Source of the DNA: Planctomycetota bacterium
Lineage (GTDB): Bacteria; Planctomycetota; SZUA-567; H5-PLA8
Assembly (NCBI GenBank): GCA_025355035.1
Contig: JANXLS010000973.1
Coordinates: 1 to 14,192, forward strand
Length of the DNA stretch: 14,192 bases
Reading direction: 5' to 3'
The notes under the pieces were generated by a model. That model worked only from the letters and a program-made list of their open reading frames with translations. It was not told the origin of the DNA and made no database searches. A program made the translations under genes and the position numbers. Positions 1 through 6,547 of the stretch are shown in pieces; position 1 is the stretch's first letter, and every line of letters starts with the position of its first letter.

Positions 1-963
1 TTCGCGCCGCTGACGGTGATGTTCTCCGGGCAATCCAGCACCGGACCGGTCGTCAGTTATACGTGGGATTTTGGCGATGGGACGAGCGGCACGGGAGCCA
101 CTGTCAGCCACCCGTATCCCGTCGGAAGTTTCACTGCCATCCTGACCGTGAAGGACGCCGTGGGCAACACGAGTGTTTCGCCTGGGATACAGATTATTGC
201 GTCGGCATCGTTCCTTTCGGCGATTGCTGTCGCCGCTCCGACGACGGGGGATGGTCCGCTGGCCGTTCATTTCTCTGCGGCGGGAAGTGGTGGCAACGTG
301 TTCCGGTATTCGTGGGATTTCGGCGATGGGTCCAACCCGGCCAGCGGCGTTCAAACCGATCACACGTATGCAATCGGTACGTACAATGCGATTCTGACGG
401 TGTACGATTCGTCGAATAATTCGGCGACACTTCCTGCGCCGATTGTCATAACGGCGAACAAGCCCGCGCCCACGGATGTGTATGCGCAGAGCGTGAAGGG
501 GAGTGCGAGTTTTACCAGATCGACGAGCAACCAATTGCGGATTTCGATGATTGTTCCGGAATTGGTCCTCACGCCGCAGCAGGCGCGCGACGCGGTGAAA
601 AGTGGCACTTACGAAGGCAAACAATTTACGGTTCGCATCGGGAAGACTGGCGCGGCACTGACGGATTTTTCCCCGAACGGCGGTGGATTCCTGCTGGATC
701 GCCGCGCGTCGCAAATCAATCAGGGCGAGAGTTTCAAGATTGATTTCAAGACGGGTACGATCTCGATGTTGTTCCGGAATACCGCCACGCGGAATCTCGG
801 CTCGCTGTATACGAGTTTGGGCATCGATTCAACGACCGTGTTGTTAACGAATATCATGATGCAGGTCCAAGTTGAAACGAGCAATGTTCGATACGGTGCC
901 AACTATAATGCTGTTTACAGCGCAAAGAATGGCAAAGGGACGCTGACCGGCGGGGCGAAATAG
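1..963 (+). CDS. PKD-domain surface/secreted protein, 3' part
   Basis: The frame is open through the left edge, so the true start lies outside the window and any start near base 16 is an artefact; 320 residues are visible. Two PKD-type beta-sandwich repeats are recognised by the WDFGDG motif at about residues 22-27 and 105-110, each followed by a Y-x-G-x-(F/Y)-x-A-I-L-T-V strand. PKD domains are usually extracellular and mediate protein or glycan contacts. After a Pro-rich linker (about 150-157) comes a C-terminal domain of about 160 residues with alternating hydrophobic/polar strands and no catalytic motif that I recognise. Its strand pattern (K-G-S-A-S-F, E-S-F-K-I-D-F-K-T-G) resembles beta-rich C-terminal modules of other surface proteins. 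No membrane anchor or sorting signal is evident at the C terminus. A LolA-like gene follows 13 bases after the stop, which suggests one transcript. PKD assignment is firm; overall function is unknown. Confidence 0.85.
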   Translation, partial: FAPLTVMFSGQSSTGPVVSYTWDFGDGTSGTGATVSHPYPVGSFTAILTVKDAVGNTSVSPGIQIIASASFLSAIAVAAPTTGDGPLAVHFSAAGSGGNVFRYSWDFGDGSNPASGVQTDHTYAIGTYNAILTVYDSSNNSATLPAPIVITANKPAPTDVYAQSVKGSASFTRSTSNQLRISMIVPELVLTPQQARDAVKSGTYEGKQFTVRIGKTGAALTDFSPNGGGFLLDRRASQINQGESFKIDFKTGTISMLFRNTATRNLGSLYTSLGIDSTTVLLTNIMMQVQVETSNVRYGANYNAVYSAKNGKGTLTGGAK

Positions 964-976
964 CCAGTCGAACTTT

Positions 977-1825
977 ATGCAGATGAAATCCTTCGGAACG
1001 GTGTTGCTGATCACGCTCTGCGGCATCAAGTCGCTCGTTGCAACAGAATCTGTCAAACCCTCGGCGCTGGTCGAATGCCAGGAAGCGCTGTGCGCACGCA
1101 GCGCAGCCGTGAACAGTGTCGTTGCGCGCTTGCGTGTCACGTTGCATGATCGGATCAAGAACAAGGATTTTGAACTCAACGGCGCGTACCTCGGAGACGC
1201 AGCAGGGAATTTGCGATTGCGCGTTACGACGGAGAGTGGGCAGCTGGTGCTCGACATGGGCATGCGCGGCGAAAAAGTCGATATTTGCATTCCCGGAAAA
1301 TCGCTGTATCTCAACGGCACGCGCGAGGAGCTGCTGGATCATCCGCGCTGCCAACTGACGCTTCTTGCATATTGCGGTCGGGCGCGCGATCTGTTTTTTC
1401 CCAGCGTTCCCTATCAAACGAATGTTTCTCGCCGATCGTGTTCTGTGAACGGACGGGCGTATTGCAATGATATTGAATCGACGTCGCTCCAACCGCGCTT
1501 CTTGACACGGTTGACGTTGAATTTGACAAGCGCTGTGATTGAACAAAAAGATATTTACGCGCGTAGCGGGGCGGATGGGGGGCGCGTAGTGTATTCGAAT
1601 TACCGGTTCCCCGTAGCGAGTGCGGCGGCGGGCAAGCCGGCGTATCCGGGACGGGTGACATTGCACGTTCCCCGCGACGCGTTCGTGCTGGAAATGGATG
1701 TCGAAGATTTGTCGCTAAACACGCCCATTGCGGCAACGAAATTCGCTATTCCCGTTCCGGACGGATTCAAGCACGAAGCGCTTACTGCGGCATTGGAGCG
1801 AAATCAGAGTCTTTGGGAGCAGTAA
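977..1825 (+). CDS. LolA-like periplasmic lipid/lipoprotein carrier
   Basis: The product has 282 residues. A short basic start (MQMK) and a hydrophobic stretch at about residues 5-22 look like a signal peptide. ATG 983, two codons downstream, would serve equally well, and neither start has a good Shine-Dalgarno sequence. The Cys at 15 is not in a proper lipobox (Leu precedes it), so a soluble periplasmic form is more likely than a lipoprotein. The rest consists of alternating beta strands (for example about residues 51-57, 79-93 and 226-240) with V-D-I-C-I-P-G-K-S-L-Y-L-N-G in the middle. This fits the half-barrel fold of LolA/LolB-type carriers, which hold lipids or lipoprotein acyl chains. 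The call rests on fold pattern and context: the gene overlaps the downstream MMPL exporter by 13 bases, and LolA-like genes often sit beside MMPL exporters. Several Cys residues (34, 39, 125, 133, 155, 163) could form disulfides. The exact cargo cannot be told. Confidence 0.6.
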   Translation: MQMKSFGTVLLITLCGIKSLVATESVKPSALVECQEALCARSAAVNSVVARLRVTLHDRIKNKDFELNGAYLGDAAGNLRLRVTTESGQLVLDMGMRGEKVDICIPGKSLYLNGTREELLDHPRCQLTLLAYCGRARDLFFPSVPYQTNVSRRSCSVNGRAYCNDIESTSLQPRFLTRLTLNLTSAVIEQKDIYARSGADGGRVVYSNYRFPVASAAAGKPAYPGRVTLHVPRDAFVLEMDVEDLSLNTPIAATKFAIPVPDGFKHEALTAALERNQSLWEQ

Positions 1826-4770
1826 AACGCCGAGTATGTCGCCTGGAATCCATCGCGTTGAAATCGTCATCGGTTCTTCAAAAATATTTGTCGGCGTGGG
1901 GCGTTTTCGCTGTGCGGAACAGTGGGCGCGTGTTGCTCGCGTCCGCTGTTCTGGGATTGCTGGCGACGCCGTTTGCGATCCGGGCGCTGCGCAACATCGA
2001 TGTCAATCTTTTCAATCAGGCATCGAACGATCTCAAGCGATTTCATCTGTTGCGCGAAGTGGCGGAGACGTTTGGCGGGGAAATGCTGTTCGCGGTCGCA
2101 ACGATTCCAGACGAGCATTCGCCGAGCGATGTCGCTGAACTGAAAGTGTTTGGAGACCGACTGTCGGCGGAACTCGAAAACGTTGGGCGAAGCGACGAGG
2201 ATCGAGCGGAAGTTGCGCCCAAATTACGCGACGAAATGGCGGCGTTGTCTGCCCAAAAAAAGAGCGCGGCTCCATCGCCGGCGACGGGCAGTGTGCCCGA
2301 TGTGGATGTCGGTCTCGATTTTCCGAAACCGGATTCGCGTCCGGCTGGATGGCTGCGTAACGTTGAATGCCGGAGCGGACAGAGCATCGAGAACGCGTTG
2401 AAAACACTCGCGCGGCAACGGCCGTATTTACTGCTGGACGCGTCCGATGTTGCTGGCTTGAAAAAGATGTTTGATCCACAGGCACTTGACGCGCGGATGG
2501 AGGAGATTGCGAAGCTGGCAAGTGAATTGGAAGCGCATTCGCCGGAAAAGAAAAAGCTGTACGAAGATCCGCTCGGTATTTTGGAACTGACGAAAAAGGC
2601 GCTGGACGAGCGATTAAGAAAGCGTGCGCCGCCGTTGGCGAAAGATTCAGGCGGGTATTTTTTGTCGAGTGACGGAACGACGTTGGTTGTGATGGGGCGG
2701 ACGGTGTTGCCAGCGTCGCGATTGGATTTCAATCGCGCGCTGATGAACGCTGTTCAACGGGCGGAGAACCGGGCGATCCGGGCGTTTCGCGAAACGAAAC
2801 CTGCTCTTTCGACTGCACTGAAAAGTACATCGTACGGCGAACTTCTAGAAGGCGAAACGTCCGGGCGACTGGCGGTTGGTTTCACGGGAATGCCGGCGGT
2901 CTATGTTGAAAATGAGCGGACGCTCAAATGGGATTTGATTCTCAACACGGGGTCGTCGCTGCTGGGCGTGCTGATCCTTTTTCTGGTCGTCTACCGCAGT
3001 GTTTCGCTGACGTGGAAAGCGACGTGGACGACGGTCTACACGATTTGGTTGACGCTGGGCGTGGCCGGAGTGACGCGGGGCGGAATGAGTTTGCTGGGCG
3101 GCGCGTTCACGGCCGTGCCGGTGGGTCTGGGCACCGATTACGCGATCCTCGTTTACAACACGTATCAAAACCTTCGTGCGAAAGATGGGCTTAACCCGGA
3201 GGAGGCGATGCGCCGGGCTTTGGGGCAATGCGGGCCGAGCATCGTCACGGCGGCAGCGATTACGTCGATTGCGTTTTTTGGCGTCGGCTTCACGCACCTG
3301 AGCGGGCTTGCGGAATTCGGAATTCTGGGCGGCGCGAGCGCGCTGATCGGTTGCGCGGTGATGCTGCTGGTGCTGCCGGCTTCGCTGGTTCCGACAGGGG
3401 CGAACCCGTCGTCTACCGACGCGCCGATCGGTTCGGCGGGGCTGACGTTTGGGATGCCGACGCTGGGGCGGTGGCTCGAAAACAAATCGTTGCGATCTGC
3501 GGCGTTGTTGATTGGAGCGCTCACGCTGGCCGGCGGCGTTGCGTTGATTCGTTACGGACCTGATCCCGGCGCGGAGAGGGTCGCGGGTGTGCGCTTCGAT
3601 CCGGAACTCGGCAACCTGCATTCGCTGAACAATCGCGCGATTCCGTTGCGCGAACGCGTGACGCAGCGCTTCCAGATAGGCCTGGGTGACATTGGAACGG
3701 TCGTCGATGCGGCGAACGATGACGCGGCTTTCGCGGCGCAGGAACGTGTTGCTCGCAGCGCGATGCCGTTCATTGAACGCGGCGAATTAACCGCAAACGG
3801 CAGCATTCTGGACTACATGCCTTCACCGCAAAAGCAGCGCGACAGCATCGCGGCGTTTGCGACGTTCGATGTCGATGCCTCGATTGTCGCGTTTCAAACG
3901 TCGGCGGAGAAACGCTTCGGTATCAAAGGGGCCGCGTTCTTCAAACCGTTTTTGCGGCGGTTGCGCGATTTCAAAATGTTGATCGCAGAACCGAAGCCGC
4001 TCACGCTGTCTGAAGTGCTCGACGGGCCGCTGGCAAACATTGTTGCTCCGTATGTGCATCTCAATGCTGATGGCCGCGTGATGCTGCGCGCATCGTTTTT
4101 GCCGACGGATGCGAAGCGATCGTCTCAGTGGTATTCAACGCTAGCCGACGCGTTGGAATCGCCGACCGTCGCTGGAAAAACGGATGCCGGCCGCGCGCGG
4201 ATAACGGCAGCAAAAATGGTTGGCTTCGAATTGAAAGAATCGACGTTGCGCGATTGTGGCGTCATCACGCTGGTAGTGGGGATGTGTGTGGCGTTGTCGC
4301 TGGCTGCGGCGTTGCGTTCGGTGAAGTCCTGTCTGCTGGCGCTGATTCCGCTGATCTTTGCGTATCTCGCGATGCTCGCCGGGGTGCCGATTTCGCAGAT
4401 GATGCATTGGGACTACACGTTGAATTTTGTGAACTTGATCATGTTCCCGTTGCTTCTGGGATCGGCGGTGGATTATGGCGTGTACATGGTTATCGCTTTC
4501 GATCACGATCATCCGCCGATCGGCGAGTTGATGGCGCAGACGGGGCGCTCGGTTTTGTATTGCATGGCGACGACGCTGATCGGGTTTGGATCGTTTGTGA
4601 CGAGCAGCTATACGGGCTTGCTGTCGATGGGCGTTGCATCGCTATGGGGTTACGCCGGGGCGACGTTTGGGGCGCTGTTCGTTTTGCCTGCGGTGTTGGG
4701 GTGTTTGCCGGGGCGTTTTTTAAACTCTCGCAAAGGCGCAACGACGCAAAAAACGGCAAGCGAAGGTTAG
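1813..4770 (+). CDS. MMPL/RND-superfamily (HpnN-like) exporter
   Basis: The product has up to 985 residues in the two-fold RND layout. TM1 lies at about 38-58, followed by a large periplasmic loop (60-370), TM2-6 (about 376-525), TM7 (about 562-580), a second periplasmic loop (585-810) and TM8-12 (about 813-965). The paired motifs G-L-G-T-D-Y (438-443) and G-S-A-V-D-Y (883-888) sit in the TM4 and TM10 equivalents and match the Asp-Tyr proton-relay motif of MMPL/HAE3 transporters. Relatives export lipids such as hopanoids and mycolates, or polyketide lipids, powered by the proton gradient. The first loop carries a charged, helical, Ala/Pro/Ser-rich stretch (about 115-180), which is likely flexible. 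The start is uncertain: TTG 1813 overlaps the upstream gene, and TTG 1858 (GGA nine bases before) would still include TM1. Overlap with the LolA-like gene implies coupled translation. Family assignment is firm; substrate is unknown. Confidence 0.9.
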   Translation: MGAVKRRVCRLESIALKSSSVLQKYLSAWGVFAVRNSGRVLLASAVLGLLATPFAIRALRNIDVNLFNQASNDLKRFHLLREVAETFGGEMLFAVATIPDEHSPSDVAELKVFGDRLSAELENVGRSDEDRAEVAPKLRDEMAALSAQKKSAAPSPATGSVPDVDVGLDFPKPDSRPAGWLRNVECRSGQSIENALKTLARQRPYLLLDASDVAGLKKMFDPQALDARMEEIAKLASELEAHSPEKKKLYEDPLGILELTKKALDERLRKRAPPLAKDSGGYFLSSDGTTLVVMGRTVLPASRLDFNRALMNAVQRAENRAIRAFRETKPALSTALKSTSYGELLEGETSGRLAVGFTGMPAVYVENERTLKWDLILNTGSSLLGVLILFLVVYRSVSLTWKATWTTVYTIWLTLGVAGVTRGGMSLLGGAFTAVPVGLGTDYAILVYNTYQNLRAKDGLNPEEAMRRALGQCGPSIVTAAAITSIAFFGVGFTHLSGLAEFGILGGASALIGCAVMLLVLPASLVPTGANPSSTDAPIGSAGLTFGMPTLGRWLENKSLRSAALLIGALTLAGGVALIRYGPDPGAERVAGVRFDPELGNLHSLNNRAIPLRERVTQRFQIGLGDIGTVVDAANDDAAFAAQERVARSAMPFIERGELTANGSILDYMPSPQKQRDSIAAFATFDVDASIVAFQTSAEKRFGIKGAAFFKPFLRRLRDFKMLIAEPKPLTLSEVLDGPLANIVAPYVHLNADGRVMLRASFLPTDAKRSSQWYSTLADALESPTVAGKTDAGRARITAAKMVGFELKESTLRDCGVITLVVGMCVALSLAAALRSVKSCLLALIPLIFAYLAMLAGVPISQMMHWDYTLNFVNLIMFPLLLGSAVDYGVYMVIAFDHDHPPIGELMAQTGRSVLYCMATTLIGFGSFVTSSYTGLLSMGVASLWGYAGATFGALFVLPAVLGCLPGRFLNSRKGATTQKTASEG

Positions 4771-4861
4771 AGAACAATCGAAAATTGAGGTGTGCCTGAA
4801 ACTTTTGTTTCTAACGGTGTTTCTTGCGCTTTTGCGAGCGTTTATTTGATTAAACAGATAC

Positions 4862-4904
4862 AAAAAAAACAGGCTGAACTCGTGTTGGCGAGTTCAGCCT
4901 GTTT
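4862..4904 (-). terminator. Strong rho-independent terminator of the small basic protein gene
   Basis: A perfect 16-bp stem pairs 4867-4882 with 4889-4904 around a 6-base loop. Read on the minus strand, the stem runs directly into a U tract (complement of the eight A at 4862-4869). It lies 31 bases past the stop of the minus-strand gene. It also separates that gene from the convergent MMPL operon and could act in both directions, although the plus-strand side has only three T. Confidence 0.9.
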
Positions 4905-4935
4905 CAATTCGATCCGAATCGGAAACGGCCGTTGC

Positions 4936-5037
4936 TTAGGCGGCGGTCAATTTCTTAAACGCTTCTTTGCGCTTCGCGCGGTGCTCGGCGCGGCGCGCCT
5001 TCTTGCGTTCCCAACCGGTGTGCTTCTTCTGTGCCAT
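4936..5037 (-). CDS. Very small, highly basic protein (33 residues), unrecognised family
   Basis: The ATG at 5037-5035 is preceded by GGAAAGGA about ten bases upstream, a good Shine-Dalgarno sequence. A stop follows after 33 codons, and a perfect terminator lies just beyond. The product starts MAQKKHTGWERKK and ends EAFKKLTAA. It has 8 Lys, 5 Arg and 2 His against 3 Glu, giving a net charge near +10. One Trp lies in a K-K-H-T-G-W-E segment, followed by what looks like one long amphipathic basic helix. Size and composition recall small ribosome- or nucleic-acid-associated proteins such as bTHX or the mycobacterial bL37/bS22, but I do not recognise it as any of these. A longer in-frame reading upstream (from 5166) has no ribosome site and a different composition, so ATG 5037 is the better start. 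The gene stands alone, divergent from the Lrp/AsnC gene. That it is a real gene is well supported; its function is unknown. Confidence 0.8.
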   Translation of the reverse strand: MAQKKHTGWERKKARRAEHRAKRKEAFKKLTAA

Positions 5038-5117
5038 GTCTCGTCGGTCCTTTCCAAAAATGAATACATATTCAAGGGGCAGAGTTCTACCAGAAGGGCC
5101 AAGTAAATGACAGTGAA

Positions 5118-5146
5118 TAATTACGCTATTTTTTAAGTGATTTGAA
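5118..5146 (-). promoter_or_regulatory. Candidate promoter for the small basic protein gene
   Basis: On the minus strand, TTCAAA (5146-5141) and TAATTA (5123-5118) are separated by 17 bases, in an AT-rich stretch 80-110 bases upstream of the start. The boxes are only partial sigma-70 matches, and AT-rich DNA yields such matches by chance. Confidence 0.3.
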
Positions 5147-5219
5147 TGCGCCTTATTACGCTTCAATCGTCTCAGGTACGAATAGACGCAAACCTAATAA
5201 CTAAAGGTGATTGCATCGC

Positions 5220-5250
5220 TTTTGAGCAATATTTCGGCCTTTTCTCAAAA
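5220..5250. promoter_or_regulatory. Inverted repeat TTTTGAG-N17-CTCAAAA upstream of the Lrp/AsnC gene
   Basis: Perfect 7-base arms at 5220-5226 and 5244-5250 flank 17 bases, ending about 78 bases before the Lrp/AsnC start. The DNA is AT-rich, as Lrp-family sites usually are, and these regulators commonly control their own genes. An autoregulatory operator is therefore possible but is inference. The rest of 5038-5327 shows no other gene. Confidence 0.3.
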
Positions 5251-5327
5251 TAATAGTTTGTTAAAACCGCGAAATGCTTAATAATCATGCGTCTGAGTTT
5301 TTGTCGAATTCACCGCAAGAGGCCTCG

Positions 5328-5792
5328 ATGGACGCTATCGATTTAAAAGTTCTTGAAATTTTGCAGCGGGATGGCCGCGCCAGCCATTCTGAAATCGCCA
5401 AGACGGTCGGCCTGTCGGCGCCGTCGGTTGGCGAACGGGTCAAGAAGCTGGAAGGTGCTGCCATCATTCGTCGCTATGTTGCGTTGTTGGACCCCAATAA
5501 AGTCAACCGCCCGATTACCGCGTTTATTGCCGTCTCGCTCGATAAGCCGATCCACGCCAAAGCGTTTTTGCAGCGTATTCATGAGCTTGAAGACGTCCTC
5601 GAATGCTTCCACGTCACGGGCGAAATGGATTATTTGCTGAAGGTTCGAACGCGTTCAACCAGTTCGCTGGAAACGCTGATCTCCAGCGACTTGCGACCGT
5701 TGGATGGCGTGGTTTCGACTCGAACCAGCGTGATCTTGAGTTCTCCTAAAGAAGAGACGCGGTTTGGGTTGCAATTGGAAGATATTAAATAA
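5328..5792 (+). CDS. Lrp/AsnC-family transcriptional regulator
   Basis: The product has 154 residues, the usual family length. The start at ATG 5328 is chosen because AAGAGG lies five bases upstream and because MDAIDLKVLEILQRDGRAS is the standard opening of the family. A start at 5274 would add 18 atypical residues. The N-terminal winged helix-turn-helix spans about 1-60, with the recognition region S-E-I-A-K-T-V-G-L-S-A-P-S-V-G-E-R-V-K-K-L-E. The C-terminal RAM/AsnC effector domain (about 65-150) contains F-H-V-T-G-E-M-D-Y-L-L-K-V, the typical ligand-responsive, oligomer-forming strand. Family members sense amino acids or other small molecules and bind DNA as dimers to octamers. Specificity cannot be deduced from the neighbours: the small basic protein gene is divergent and peptide deformylase lies downstream beyond a repeat array. 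Family call is firm; regulon unknown. Confidence 0.93.
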   Translation: MDAIDLKVLEILQRDGRASHSEIAKTVGLSAPSVGERVKKLEGAAIIRRYVALLDPNKVNRPITAFIAVSLDKPIHAKAFLQRIHELEDVLECFHVTGEMDYLLKVRTRSTSSLETLISSDLRPLDGVVSTRTSVILSSPKEETRFGLQLEDIK

Positions 5793-5802
5793 ATTAAACA
5801 AC

Positions 5803-5916
5803 GGTTCAAAGTTCAAGGATCAAAGTCAAAGTTGAACAAACAAACTCTTGAATCGGATGAAATTCGCCGTTAACTTTGAACACTGAACTTTGAACTTTAA
5901 ACTTTGAACCTTTTTT
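5803..5916. repeat. Heptad GTTCAAA / TTTGAAC inverted array with T run
   Basis: The whole gap between the Lrp/AsnC gene and def is built from variants of a 7-base unit. GTTCAAA-like copies run from 5803 to 5837 and the complementary TTTGAAC-like copies from 5871 to 5910. The outermost 11 bases (5803-5813 and 5900-5910) are perfect complements, and a run of six T follows directly (5911-5916). The transcript could form a long imperfect hairpin with a U tract, so it may terminate the Lrp/AsnC transcript. Confidence 0.75.
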
Positions 5917-5926
5917 CGGATTTGAA

Positions 5927-6499
5927 ATGAGCGAACCGCAGGTGATGGATTTGGTGACGTATCCCGATCCTTTTTTGAATCTACCGACGCGTCCGGTGAC
6001 GGCAGAGGAATTGAGCGCGGGTACGGCGGGCGAATGGAATCTTGCTGAGCTTGTTGAGCGCATGAAGACGACGATGTACGCGAGCGAAGGCGTGGGACTG
6101 GCTGCTCCGCAAGTGCGCGTGGGATTGCGACTTTTTGTCTCTGATCCGTCGAAAGAGAAGACGGGTTTTTTTGCGATCTTCAATCCAGTGCTCGACAACA
6201 TGGTCGGGAGCGATCTGGATGAAGAAGGCTGCCTGTCAATTCCGGGCGTTCGGGCGAAAGTCAAGCGGTACAAGTCGCTGAGGTGCTCGGGCCTCGATCT
6301 GAAAGGGCAGCCGATTTCGTTTGATTGTCGCGATTTGCTGGCGCGGATTTGCCAGCATGAAAACGATCATCTCGACGGCATCTTGTTCACCTCCAAGATC
6401 GGCATGACGGCGCGGTATTCGGCGGCGAAGCGGTTGGGCGAATTGGAAGAGGAATACCGCGAAGCGCAGGCGGCATTGAAGAAAAAGGCCAAGAAGTGA
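5927..6499 (+). CDS. def: Peptide deformylase
   Basis: The 190-residue product removes the N-formyl group from nascent proteins in the cytoplasm. All three signature motifs are present: G-V-G-L-A-A-P-Q (residues 55-62), E-G-C-L-S (100-104, with the metal-ligand Cys at 102) and H-E-N-D-H (144-148, two His metal ligands and the catalytic Glu). The N terminus (V-T-Y-P-D-P-F-L) matches the family's usual opening. A Lys-rich C-terminal helix (about 165-190) is slightly longer than in the shortest bacterial enzymes. The start at ATG 5927 has only a weak GGA seven bases upstream. def is often next to fmt in other genomes; here it is followed 48 bases later by an unrelated oxidoreductase gene. The call is firm. 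Confidence 0.97.
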   Translation: MSEPQVMDLVTYPDPFLNLPTRPVTAEELSAGTAGEWNLAELVERMKTTMYASEGVGLAAPQVRVGLRLFVSDPSKEKTGFFAIFNPVLDNMVGSDLDEEGCLSIPGVRAKVKRYKSLRCSGLDLKGQPISFDCRDLLARICQHENDHLDGILFTSKIGMTARYSAAKRLGELEEEYREAQAALKKKAKK

Positions 6500-6547
6500 A
6501 ACCAGGAACTGCGACCGCAAGGGACGGTTCTTGAACAGGAACCACCG

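Noticed and set aside
854..1666. Minus-strand frame of 270 codons opposite the LolA-like gene
   Set aside because: Arg-rich shadow frame with no domain. The plus strand has a signal peptide and operon context.
1836..2138. ATG-started frame overlapping the beginning of the MMPL gene
   Set aside because: The frame lacks the transmembrane helix and would contradict the continuous MMPL reading; no family is recognised.
2845..3621. Minus-strand frame of 258 codons opposite the MMPL gene
   Set aside because: Very Arg/Gln-rich, no motif, and opposite conserved transmembrane segments.
4792..5106. Plus-strand frame of 104 codons across the terminator and the small basic protein gene
   Set aside because: It runs through a perfect terminator hairpin and lacks a ribosome site. 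The minus-strand gene explains the region better.
5803..5916. Heptad array as a CRISPR array
   Set aside because: Units are 7 bases with no unique spacers, and no cas genes are near.
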